This document shows positions 17,635-25,637 of a DNA stretch of 55,225 nt, in pieces (positions within the stretch are counted from its first letter, which is position 1; each line of letters begins with the position of its first letter). The stretch is from Bacillus subtilis (GTDB lineage Bacteria > Bacillota > Bacilli > Bacillales > Bacillaceae_C). Position numbers and translations under genes: made by a program. The stretch lies in contig NZ_VTQV01000028.1 in NCBI RefSeq assembly GCF_008764245.1, positions 1 through 55,225 on the forward strand, in the 5' to 3' direction. Below the pieces are notes generated by a model. The model made no database searches, was not told the DNA's origin, and was given only the letters and a program-made list of their open reading frames with translations.

Positions 17635-19272
17635 ATGAATGTATTAATTGCAGATGATGATCGTTTTGTCGTTTCTGCCCTTCAACAGAAAGTCGATTGG
17701 CATGCCTTGGGGATTCAACAAGTTTACAGCGCTTATAATATACGACAAGCGAAGAAAATATTTGAAGAGCATTCTATCGATATTCTCATCTCTGATATTG
17801 AAATGCCACAAGGAAGTGGACTTGAATTATTAGCCTGGGTCAGGGCTGAAGGATATCAAGTGCAAACGATCTATTTAACCAATTTTGCTGATTTTCACTA
17901 TGCACAAAAAGCGATTGAACTGCAAAGCTTTGAATACTATTTAAAACCCATCGAATTTGACAAACTTGAATTAATCATCAAAAAAGCGATCCAAAAAGTA
18001 AAGGTCAGCCGGCAAAATGAGGAAATATTAAAAGTTGGTCAATATTGGAAAGAAAACGAAGAAGAACTATTAGAGCATTTTTGGAATTCCTACATAAAAA
18101 GAAATGATGCTCCTCTTTCAGTTGAAAGATTACAAGAACAGTTAAATATTCAACATATTGACTATTCTACTGAAGATCGTTTTTTGCCCTTGATCATAGA
18201 CTTTTTTCCTTATCAAATTGCCGATCGTGAAAAGATTATATCTGTGTTCAAATCTGAAAACAATCTGATAAAAAAATTAAAATCAATCATTCAAACAGTT
18301 TTTCAAAGAAACTCAAATCAACTTAATGGATTTCTCTCTTTAGGATCCGATCATGAACAATGCTTGGCGATTTTCAAAGTGACGGATTCTCCAGACGAAG
18401 AAGACTATGCATGGTGGAAAAAAACGTGTGATGAATTCATTCAAATCATTCACAAGGAACTAGAATGTGATCTTCAATGTTATGTTGGCACCATTGATAC
18501 GTTAACCCATATAAAATTAGGTATACAAAAACTACAAACGTATAGAAATGAAAACGTTCATTATAGAAACCAATCCTTTTTATTAAAAATCGAACAAAAA
18601 ATAAAAGCAAAATATATTGAGCCCAACTTACAAATATTAGAGGACTATCTTATAATAGAAAATCGTGATGGTATTATTCACAGATGTCAACAATACTTAC
18701 ATCAATTGGTAGAAAAAAATGAAGCAAGCCAGTCTGTCATTAGCAGCTTTAAAATGGATATCACTCAATTAATCTATACACATTTGAAAAGGAAAGAAAT
18801 TTTGGCACATCACTTGTTTCAAGGAAAAATATATAATTTCTTACAAGAGCAATCATTGAGATCCATTGAAGATTTAATGAACTATCTCACTTATTTGGTC
18901 GATGTTTCATTAGATTATATGAAATTCACAAATTCCCAACAGTCCGTTGTTCATAAAATTTGTGAATATATCGATCAACATTATCACGAGAATATTACAA
19001 GAACGAACCTAGCAAGCAATCTATATTTAAGCCCGGATTATATCGCAAGAATTTTTAAAAAGGAAATGGGCATCTCGCTGATCAATTACTTAATCAAGAA
19101 AAGGATTGAAGTAGCTAAAAAACTACTAACCCACACAGATCATCCCGTCCATCTCATTTCAGATAAAGTCGGTTACGGAAATTACTCGTATTTCACAAAA
19201 ATATTTAAAAAAGAAACAAATTTCACTCCTATGGATTATAGAAAAATAACGCGAAAAAGCGTAAATAGTTAG
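17635..19272 (+). CDS. YesN-type AraC response regulator
   Basis: A 545-residue regulator. The N-terminal receiver has D7-D8-D9, phospho-acceptor D54 (LISDIEMP) and K104 (YYLKPIEF). A long middle region of about 300 residues follows, then a C-terminal AraC/XylS double helix-turn-helix (about residues 440-540, with YLSPDYIARIFKKEMG and VGYGNYSYFTKIFKKE). The likely target is the importer promoter divergent from the kinase gene. A terminator follows at 19379. Confidence 0.93.
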   Translation: MNVLIADDDRFVVSALQQKVDWHALGIQQVYSAYNIRQAKKIFEEHSIDILISDIEMPQGSGLELLAWVRAEGYQVQTIYLTNFADFHYAQKAIELQSFEYYLKPIEFDKLELIIKKAIQKVKVSRQNEEILKVGQYWKENEEELLEHFWNSYIKRNDAPLSVERLQEQLNIQHIDYSTEDRFLPLIIDFFPYQIADREKIISVFKSENNLIKKLKSIIQTVFQRNSNQLNGFLSLGSDHEQCLAIFKVTDSPDEEDYAWWKKTCDEFIQIIHKELECDLQCYVGTIDTLTHIKLGIQKLQTYRNENVHYRNQSFLLKIEQKIKAKYIEPNLQILEDYLIIENRDGIIHRCQQYLHQLVEKNEASQSVISSFKMDITQLIYTHLKRKEILAHHLFQGKIYNFLQEQSLRSIEDLMNYLTYLVDVSLDYMKFTNSQQSVVHKICEYIDQHYHENITRTNLASNLYLSPDYIARIFKKEMGISLINYLIKKRIEVAKKLLTHTDHPVHLISDKVGYGNYSYFTKIFKKETNFTPMDYRKITRKSVNS

Positions 19273-19378
19273 TTCAAACCTTCAAACCTAAAGCGGAAGC
19301 ATCTTAGGTAGGGTAAGTATATCCATGTGGCAACGGCTGCACTGTACTTTCTATACGTTTAAAAGGCCCACCAAGCAT

Positions 19379-19424
19379 AAGTCATATTACTGCATGCTAA
19401 CACGCAGTTATATGACTTATATTT
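19379..19424 (+). terminator. Terminator after YesM/YesN-type operon
   Basis: AAGTCATATTACTGC (19379-19393) and GCAGTTATATGACTT (19404-19418) form a 15-position stem with a single internal mismatch, followed by ATATTTTTG. Confidence 0.75.
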
Positions 19425-19537
19425 TTGAGGGTCAGATCAGAAATAAGCCAATATTGAAAGGTGGAACACTAGGGAACTAGCTCAAGTAGGAGGTTATTGG
19501 AATTCAGAATTAGAGAAATTGTAATTACACCTTCATA

Positions 19538-19563
19538 CAAAAACACCAGCTCACAAACTGGTG
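19538..19563 (-). terminator. Terminator after small membrane protein gene
   Basis: On the minus strand CACCAG (rc 19558-19563) and CTGGTG (rc 19544-19549) pair, followed by TTTTTG, just after the stop of the 19574-19807 gene. Confidence 0.7.
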
Positions 19564-19573
19564 ATAGGCTTTC

Positions 19574-19807
19574 TTATTCATCATCCGATTTTTCCTGTAC
19601 GTCATTGTAATACTGGACACTTGTCATCGCGCCTTCATCTACCATTTTAGCATCTTCTGCTTCGGATGGTTTTGCCAGACCTTTCAAATAGGATTCGTTA
19701 AATTTAGTGAATTGCTGTTTTATCTTTTCACGATTATCACTATTAGCCAGATATACGACTCCAGCTACCGCGCCAGCGACCCCAATGATTTTCCCGATTT
19801 TCCCCAT
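19574..19807 (-). CDS. Small YtxH-like protein
   Basis: A 77-residue protein with a short glycine/alanine-rich hydrophobic N-terminus (about residues 5-21) followed by a charged, acidic tail ending DVQEKSDDE. This resembles small YtxH-type proteins, but it is too short for a sure assignment. ATG 19807 follows AAGGAGAG at 9 bp; the frame upstream lacks a site. It is monocistronic with its own terminator. Function unknown. Confidence 0.6.
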   Translation of the reverse strand: MGKIGKIIGVAGAVAGVVYLANSDNREKIKQQFTKFNESYLKGLAKPSEAEDAKMVDEGAMTSVQYYNDVQEKSDDE

Positions 19808-19993
19808 CAGTATCCGCTCTCCTTCAGATATTTTTAAAAAAAGAACCATCATTCCCTAAATAAGATATGCTTAAATTGGGCAAATGACATTAAGCTTTTA
19901 AAAAACTTTATATTTATCTTTATCAACAGGTTCACATAGGAATTCATCCTTTGGAAACAATAGGGAGTAATCATGGAAAATGAGGTGAAATCA

Positions 19994-20152
19994 ATGACGA
20001 GAGAAAAAAACGTCCCACGAAAAGAGCTTCACACGAAAAATAAAGGGAGAAATGCGACAAGTGTCACTCCCCAAGGGTACGCAGATACCGAGTTTGCCGA
20101 GGAACCCAAAACCAAGCTAGAGAATGCAGCTAAGAAAAAGAACACGAAATAA
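19994..20152 (+). CDS. Small SspO-like spore protein candidate
   Basis: A 52-residue, highly charged protein with the C-terminal pattern G-Y-x-x-x-E-F-A-E-E-P-x-T-x-x-E and a lysine-rich end. The pattern matches minor small acid-soluble spore protein SspO in order and spacing. ATG 19994 follows GAGGTG at 6 bp. An in-frame ATG at 19973, also with a site (GGGAG), would add 7 residues. If correct, the protein is made in the forespore. The assignment rests on a short pattern. Confidence 0.5.
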   Translation: MTREKNVPRKELHTKNKGRNATSVTPQGYADTEFAEEPKTKLENAAKKKNTK

Positions 20153-20157
20153 ATAAT

Positions 20158-20358
20158 GAGGCTGGGACATAAGTAAAACAATCAATTTTAAAAACAATAA
20201 TGTACCGAATTAGCGGAGGAAATATACGTAGACTCCTGCGTCCTGCGGGAGCAAAGGCCTCGATGAGACCCCGCAGGACGGAGCTCGGGAGGCTCATTAG
20301 CCGCCGCGGAAAGGAAGTATATTTCCGAAGCGGATTATTACACCTTAATAGTTCGGTC
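20158..20358. repeat. Bacillaceae extragenic palindromic repeat
   Basis: It starts GAGGCTGGGACATAA and ends near AGTTCGGTCTTTTT. It contains nested inverted repeats: GGAAATATAC (20218-20227) with GTATATTTCC (20317-20326), and CGTCCTGCGGG (20239-20249) with CCCGCAGGACG (20270-20280), both perfect. It abuts the decayed 3' end of the ykkC-type pseudogene. A degenerate relative lies at 4955-5300. Confidence 0.75.
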
Positions 20359-20507
20359 TTTTTATGTGATTAATCCAATAAAGAAAATCTTTACTAGTGA
20401 AAAATCCGCATGAAAGATGAGAAAGTCGATCAAAACAATCGCTGCTGCACAGAGCCGGTAAAGACGGCATAAACCGTGCCTGCTGGAAGCTTTTCACATG
20501 CTTTAAT

Positions 20508-20640
20508 ATTGAACGCTCCCGCCACTTAATAACCCTTGTGGATTATTTGAAGTGGGGGATTCCGACAAAAAATCGGACCATACAAATCTTATGACCATAT
20601 CCCGTTCAACTAGGATATGGGTTTTCTACTTTTCAATTTT
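20508..20640 (-). ncRNA. Candidate omega-RNA (reRNA) 3' end of TnpB element
   Basis: Three inverted repeats overlap and follow the end of tnpB: CCATATCC/GGATATGG (20595-20602, 20613-20620), TCCGA/TCGGA (20561-20565, 20573-20577), and a longer one with CCACTT/AAGTGG arms (20522-20555) ending in GGCGGGAGCGTTCAAT on the minus strand. The position and fold are as expected for a TnpB guide RNA scaffold. The guide would then be the flanking ykkC sequence from 20507 downward. The 5' extent is unknown. Confidence 0.6.
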
Positions 20641-22314
20641 GACAAACTGTTTTGTTCCATGCCTGTCAAAGCGCCTGCAACAAAGCATTCACCTGTTTGG
20701 TCAAACCTATCTACATCGAAAAGTTCTGAAAGATAGAATGCGTGTGTGCGAATCTCTCTCAGGTGTTTGGAAACATACTTCCACTGCGACCAGTGGTGCG
20801 CACCTATCATCTTCTCCGGTAATAGTGCACGCAACACTGGTGGAAGTTTTTCTTTGAATCCCATAGCTCTTCTGGCAATGACAAAGCTTGCTGCCTCATG
20901 AATGGATATGCCGAAGCGTTTCATATATTTCATTTTGCCAATTTGACTGGTAAAAGCGGGGTTGACTTCAAATACGGCTACCCCCATCTTTTGTGCTCTG
21001 GACTTTATAGCTTGAGTCATTTTACGGTAGGCAAACATGGATATTTTGCGGTTTGCCTTTTTGTTGCCATATGGATTGATCACTTTGGATGGGGTGATAG
21101 CCAATTTTTCAATTGCAATTGGTTTCTTTTCTTTACAGGCAATATCTACCACTTGAATAGCTGCTGCTTCTATGATTTTAACAGCTTGTCCGGTTGTTTT
21201 TTTCTTCAGGTCGAAGGGAATTGTACAAGATTTGATCAGTTGTCCTTTTTCGTTGATGTTGGAAAGGGCATAATGATCCACATTTAAGTTCACTCCAATG
21301 ATACCGGACGATTTGGCATAGTTGGTATGCGGATTTGGTGCCACATCGACTATGCACTTGACGATATAGTACACGCCATGATCTTCCAATGACCAGGTGA
21401 TTGGTTTGCCGTGTTTCTTTTTGTCCTTACAAGCACGCTGCGTTTGGATGGCCTCGTCTATGATTTCCTGACCATAGGCAAACACGACATTTTCCAGGCG
21501 CACTTGTCCTTTTGGTGTTTTCATATGCAAGAGATGGTTGTCCGGATTATATTGAAACACGAAATTGCCATGAGCCGCATCTTTTCTCCCGGAAAGTGTC
21601 ATTTTACTGTAGCGGAACTTGCGCCACGCTTCTAGCCATGCATCGTGATTATCTGTATAACATGCCTTGGTGTGTTGGGCTTTAAAATATTTCTTGGTGC
21701 TTAAATACAGCACTCGGAATGCGGGACTTTAACTGTCTTAATGCTTCTTCTTTGCGTTTGAGTTTAGATGTCAGAAGGCCTAATTTATGTTGGATTCCCT
21801 TTATTTTCGGGTCCAGATACAAATGTTCAAATGCATACGCATGTGGATAGATGTCTGTGTGATCTTTGTAGCTTACCGTATAGTAATGGCCTTGCCTTTG
21901 TTCTCTAGCATTCTTTGGGAATTTTGGCTGGTCTTGGATGAAGGATTTTTTGATCTTTTTTAGTGAGGTTAATTTGCTACGTTCCTTTTTTATTTTTTTC
22001 TTGATTGTACGGATTTGTTCCTTTTTATCGGATATGTAGAGCACCTTCAGTTCTTCAAGACTTTTTATTTGGGCTTTTGCAGCCTGGATGGCACTATTGG
22101 CGTAATAGTCATCAAGTTGAAATTGCTGTTTGATGAGCACATGAAGCGACTTATTTCTGCGCTGCTTGCCCGAACGCTTTTCTTTCACCATTTTATCAAA
22201 GGCAAATTGCTTGGCGCGATTGAATTGACGCAATGTATCCCCTATGGCAAGTACCATTGAAGATAGCAATTTGTTTTTATAGATACGATTGGAAAAGAAC
22301 GCTCTCATTGCCAT
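20610..22314 (-). pseudogene. tnpB: TnpB-related RNA-guided nuclease, frameshifted
   Basis: Two overlapping minus-strand frames make up one protein of about 565 residues: 22314-21682 (N-terminal, lysine-rich, coiled) and 21713-20610 (RuvC-like). The first frame ends KSRIPSAVFKHQEIF and the second enters at VLYLSTKKYF, so a small indel near 21700 separates them. RuvC-I reads GVNLNVDHYALS, with Asn where nucleases carry Asp. RuvC-II Glu is present in IAIEKL. The C-terminal part lacks the zinc-finger CxxC pairs and reads SIHEAASFVIARR. Start ATG 22314 has GGAAAGGGG upstream. It is probably inactive as a nuclease. Confidence 0.8.
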
Positions 22315-22349
22315 CGTGTAGGCCCCTTTCCTTCTTTATGTTATACCTC

Positions 22350-22378
22350 ATTGTACAGGAACATTTGTTTCTAGTCAA
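22350..22378 (-). promoter_or_regulatory. Promoter of tnpB
   Basis: On the minus strand TTGACT (22378-22373), 17 bp, TACAAT (22355-22350) is a near-consensus sigma-A promoter 36 bp before the tnpB start. Confidence 0.8.
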
Positions 22379-22811
22379 TGGTTTTGCGAACAAACGATTG
22401 CATTTTTTTAAGATTTAATTCAGAGTCGGACGATTGGGATGGCTAAGTCCCCCTTTATCCCAAAGCGAGAAGACTCCACCCTGCTTCACGGAGGATGGAG
22501 TTTTCTCGCCTGGTAATAATAAAATAAAAACTAATGACAATCGCAATTCCCGTACCAATCCATTCAAGTGCATTGCTTGAATGCTTTAAACCAATCACCC
22601 AAAATACTTCGACATTTGCCGCAAAAAGTACATAGATCCACGCCATAACTAATCCTCCTCTTATCTTGGCATTTTATCACATCGCCCTCCTTTTCTTCTT
22701 GAAAAGTTCCTCTATTTTAGTTATGATCGTACAAATCGCTGGCAATATTTTCAAAAATGTATAACCATATCTATTTTATTCAGTCTAATTATGTAAAGGA
22801 AGGTGGTCTAC

Positions 22812-24059
22812 ATGATAAGAAAGATACTCGTTCCGATGGTAGTTGCGACTTTAGTTTTTTCCCTTTCTGGATGCGGGACAAAATCAAATAACGATGGTTT
22901 AGTCGTTACTAAAGATGTAGATTACGGAAAAGAAGATTATCAAAAAGTGAATACAGCCAATAATGAGCTAGGATTCCAATTATTATCTAAGGTTAAGCCT
23001 GACCAGAATGGAAATGTTTTTATTTCTCCTACTAGTTTATTGATGGCTCTTTCTATGGTCTATAATGGGGCAGATGGTGAAACAAAAGAGGAGATAGCAA
23101 AGGCATTACAAGCGGAAGGGATCGATGTCGGGGATTTAAATAAAGCCAATGCCTCCCTTATGTCCATGCTTCATGATCGTTCTGAAGATATTGAGTTAAA
23201 TGTGGCCAATTCTATTTGGTTGAATAAACATTTCCATTTTCAAGATCCTTTTAAAGCCAATACTGAGGATTATTTTAACGCGATGATCGAAGAAGTCGAT
23301 ATACGTGACAGCAAAACGCCCGATGCAATCAATAACTGGGTAAAAAAATCAACCAATGGAAAAATCGAAGATATCGTTGATTCCCCATTAGATCAAAATA
23401 TTGTTTCGATTCTCATCAATGCGATTTATTTTAATGGAAATTGGACTCATCCATTTAAAGAGGAGTTGACTGAAGATCGTCCCTTTTATTTGGAGGACGG
23501 ATCAACGAAGGATGTACCTGTCATGACGCTCAATGAGAAACTAGCCTATATGGAAAATGAGTATATTCAGGCGGTTACCCTTCCTTATGGAGAGAAGGAG
23601 GATATGAGCATGAACGTGATTTTACCGAAAGAAAACACAAGTATCGAAGAAATGAGCACATTACTGACCAATGAAAGCTGGCAAGCATGGAAGGAAAAAT
23701 TGACGCCACAAGAAGGAACTGTTATGTTACCTAAATTTCAGCTCGAGTACGAAACGATCCTCAATCAAAGTTTGGAAAAACTAGGGATGAAGACAGCCTT
23801 TGATAAGGATAAGGCAAATTTCCAAAAGATGATTCAAGAAGATGAGCAGATTTGGATTAGCGAAGTGAAACAAAAAACCTTCATTGACGTGAATGAAAAA
23901 GGAACAGAAGCAGCGGCTGCCACTTCCGTAGAAATGAAAATGACCTCAGCCCCAATTGACGCTCCTTTTATCATGGAAATCAATCGCCCATTCCTTATTA
24001 TGATCACAGATCATTCAACAGATACGATCTTGTTTATGGGCTCCATTTACAATCCCTAA
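22812..24059 (+). CDS. Lipoprotein serpin (serine protease inhibitor)
   Basis: A 415-residue protein with signal peptide and lipobox LSGC (C21), then a full serpin domain (about residues 45-415). Family motifs include NVFISPTSLLMALSMVYNGA, NAIYFNGNW and the C-terminal RPFLIMI. The reactive-centre hinge NEKGTEAAAATS is of the inhibitory type (Thr at P14, small residues after). By alignment with antitrypsin the scissile bond is Thr-Ser in EMKMTS. ATG 22812 was chosen over GTG 22803 because GGAAGGTGG precedes it. It is probably displayed on the outer membrane face to inhibit a subtilisin- or elastase-like protease. A terminator follows. Confidence 0.93.
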   Translation: MIRKILVPMVVATLVFSLSGCGTKSNNDGLVVTKDVDYGKEDYQKVNTANNELGFQLLSKVKPDQNGNVFISPTSLLMALSMVYNGADGETKEEIAKALQAEGIDVGDLNKANASLMSMLHDRSEDIELNVANSIWLNKHFHFQDPFKANTEDYFNAMIEEVDIRDSKTPDAINNWVKKSTNGKIEDIVDSPLDQNIVSILINAIYFNGNWTHPFKEELTEDRPFYLEDGSTKDVPVMTLNEKLAYMENEYIQAVTLPYGEKEDMSMNVILPKENTSIEEMSTLLTNESWQAWKEKLTPQEGTVMLPKFQLEYETILNQSLEKLGMKTAFDKDKANFQKMIQEDEQIWISEVKQKTFIDVNEKGTEAAAATSVEMKMTSAPIDAPFIMEINRPFLIMITDHSTDTILFMGSIYNP

Positions 24060-24064
24060 CATGC

Positions 24065-24099
24065 AAAAAGGCGAACTGCGTCATAAGTTCGCCTTTTTT
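24065..24099 (+). terminator. Terminator after serpin gene
   Basis: AAAAAGGCGAACT and AGTTCGCCTTTTTT form a perfect stem with a T-run. Confidence 0.9.
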
Positions 24100-24125
24100 G
24101 CATATTTGTGAGTAAATACTCGTTT

Positions 24126-24359
24126 TTATATGATACTACTCTTTTGGGAATTCGTGTCATTTACATCCATGTCATTAACAACACTAAGTGGTACATTCAT
24201 GATGGAAAAGTCGCCATTCTCCTCCCCTAACCCATAGTTTTGTTTCACAGCCTGAAAATTGTCTATACGCTGCGATGGGGCAAAGTTTAGTGATGAGTTT
24301 CGATCCATTGCATTCACCTTAAATGCTAACAAGTTTACGACCATAGGTCCAAATACCAA
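24126..24359 (-). CDS. GerPA/GerPF-like spore protein (copy 1)
   Basis: A 77-residue protein starting LVFGPMVVNLLAFKVNAMD, the N-terminal pattern of the GerPA/GerPF family (a short beta-rich segment, then a Ser/Asn-rich middle part with NFAPS). These are small spore-coat proteins that affect access of germinants through the coat. TTG 24359 follows GAGAGGG at good distance; the frame upstream re-reads the neighbouring gene. It lies 4 bp after the second copy, so the two form an operon. Confidence 0.7.
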   Translation of the reverse strand: MVFGPMVVNLLAFKVNAMDRNSSLNFAPSQRIDNFQAVKQNYGLGEENGDFSIMNVPLSVVNDMDVNDTNSQKSSII

Positions 24360-24363
24360 ATTA

Positions 24364-24612
24364 TCATCCCTCTCTTTTCCTAGGTAGTGCATTAAAGGAG
24401 GATGGAGAATCCACTTGATCTCGGTCATCAACAAAACTCTGTGGGCTTAAAAAGGCACTTTCATCTCCAAAGTTTTGTCCGAATCCTTGTGTTTTCTTAT
24501 CCGAGTTATTCCAGTCAGCCAATAAGTTTTGGCCTACATTAACGGCAGAAGCGTTTTCGAAGGAATTAATCTTCAACATAAATATATTAATATTGATTGA
24601 AGCTCCTTTCAT
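24364..24612 (-). CDS. GerPA/GerPF-like spore protein (copy 2)
   Basis: An 82-residue paralogue: ININIFMLKINSFENASAVN, then N-x-x-x-K-x-T-QGFGQNFGDES, the GFG motif typical of GerPF-like proteins. ATG 24612 has GGAGGG upstream; the longer frame lacks a site. It is followed by copy 1 and lies divergent from the small heat-shock gene. A role in the spore coat or in germination is inferred from the family. Confidence 0.7.
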   Translation of the reverse strand: MKGASININIFMLKINSFENASAVNVGQNLLADWNNSDKKTQGFGQNFGDESAFLSPQSFVDDRDQVDSPSSFNALPRKREG

Positions 24613-24891
24613 GTTTTGCCCCTCCCTCCTTTTAGTGAATATATTACTGGACCCCAAGATTTATGAAACAAAAAGCGAAAAGGTCCCGCGTGTTCCCCAT
24701 TAGGAATCAATGTAATGAATGGTTCACTGTGCTAATACATATATATAAGAAGTTTCATCTTTCAGTTTGCTAATCCGGCTGACAGAGAAAATTGGTATCC
24801 AACTCTTGGTTCAAAAAGTCCCCTTTATAAACGTAGGAACTTACCCTATTCCTGTCTAGACAAAAGGACGTATAGTTAGGAGGTAAGGATC

Positions 24892-25356
24892 ATGGATATG
24901 GAGAAGCTAAAACAGTGGATGGAAATGGCGCAAAAATACCAGAGTGGGAATTTTTGGGATGTCATTTTTGACCAAGATTCAAATACAGACGAGCAAAATA
25001 ATCAAACCTATAGAAGGGAATCACAGGCAAATCCTCCCTTAAATCGATTCCCTTTAACAGATATTTATTTAACAGATACCCAGGTAATTGTCATCATTGA
25101 ATTACCTGGATTTCAAAAAGAGGATGTTCAAGTATCACTTTCAGGAAATAAATTACTTATCAAAGGGGTCAGTAAAATACCCATCATGACCGGAACTCCC
25201 TTTTTGAACGAACGGAAGTATGGTGAATTTGAAAGGCTAATTGAACTACCAGAACCTACAGAACGAAAAGATATTCAAGCAAAATTTGAGAATGGACTCT
25301 TATTTGTCACATATACGAGGCGATATACCCAACATGAACATATTCCCATTCTGTAG
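24892..25356 (+). CDS. Hsp20/alpha-crystallin family protein, probably spore-associated
   Basis: A 154-residue small heat-shock protein. An N-terminal arm of about 55 residues precedes the alpha-crystallin domain (about 58-145, with VIIELPGFQKEDVQVSLS and the G-x-L motif as NGLLFVTY). The C-terminal tail ends IPIL, the I-x-I/L anchoring motif. AGGAGGT precedes the ATG. Its neighbours on both sides are GerPA-like genes, so it is more likely a coat-associated protein of the CotM/CotP kind than a general heat-shock chaperone (inference). Confidence 0.85.
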   Translation: MDMEKLKQWMEMAQKYQSGNFWDVIFDQDSNTDEQNNQTYRRESQANPPLNRFPLTDIYLTDTQVIVIIELPGFQKEDVQVSLSGNKLLIKGVSKIPIMTGTPFLNERKYGEFERLIELPEPTERKDIQAKFENGLLFVTYTRRYTQHEHIPIL

Positions 25357-25360
25357 GAAT

Positions 25361-25582
25361 TTACCTTCTCATAAGATCACTATCTATGAAATCCGAATCC
25401 TCTACAATGGCCACAGAATGGTTTTGTATGACTCCATCGGCATTTTGTTCACCAAAACCTTGATTTCGATGATTGACGACATGATTGCCTCTCGAAGTTG
25501 TTCTACCAATCGAAATAGAAGAGCTTCTGTCCAACGTACGAATCTGTATTCCGTACATTTGTACGATAGTCGGAGCTTTCAT
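25361..25582 (-). CDS. GerPA/GerPF-like spore protein (copy 3)
   Basis: A 73-residue protein, IVQMYGIQIRTLDRSSSISI then NHRNQGFGEQNADG, aligning in layout with copies 1 and 2 (Ser at fixed places, QGFG motif). ATG 25582 has AAGGAG 8 bp away; an ATG 9 bp upstream abuts that site and is unlikely. It is convergent with hsp20, with only 4 bp between stops, and divergent from the GerPC-like gene. Confidence 0.65.
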   Translation of the reverse strand: MKAPTIVQMYGIQIRTLDRSSSISIGRTTSRGNHVVNHRNQGFGEQNADGVIQNHSVAIVEDSDFIDSDLMRR

Positions 25583-25637
25583 TTGTAACATCTCCTTCCA
25601 TTATTTACTTTTTAAAACAAAAAAGGGTGAAACGATT

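Larger units (their letters stand above)
20508..22514 (-). mobile_element. TnpB-only IS200/IS605-type insertion element
   Basis: About 2.0 kb. The boundaries are inferred from restoring the ykkC frame: left end next to ATTATT at 22520-22515, right end next to ATT at 20507-20505 (one ATT is ambiguous). No target duplication and no TnpA gene are present, as in IS1341-like members. The left end carries an 11-bp imperfect hairpin (stems 22469-22478 and 22496-22505). The right end carries the structured omega-RNA region. Confidence 0.75.
20362..22646 (-). pseudogene. ykkC: ykkC-type SMR exporter gene, split by TnpB element
   Basis: The N-terminal part (22646 to about 22515) reads MAWIYVLFAANVEVFWVIGL and runs to SFYFII. 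The frame resumes at 20504 as KACEKLPAGTVYAVFTG, exactly where YkkC has SFYLLMKA followed by LPVGTVYAVFTG. So about 2.0 kb has been inserted with no loss of coding bases. After FTG a 1-bp deletion shifts the frame. In the shifted frame IVLIDFLIFHADFSLVKIFF is still recognisable, and it stops at 20362 next to the palindromic repeat. YkkC-type SMR proteins pair with YkkD to export guanidinium. RBS GAGGAGG at the start is intact. No ykkD and no guanidine riboswitch were seen. Confidence 0.85.

Noticed and set aside
20239-20280. Intrinsic terminator for the SspO-like gene
   Set aside because: The 11-bp stem belongs to a larger repeat element and has no T-run.
22647-22811. Guanidine-I riboswitch upstream of the ykkC-type gene
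   Set aside because: I could not find its conserved motifs. The leader is short and AT-rich.
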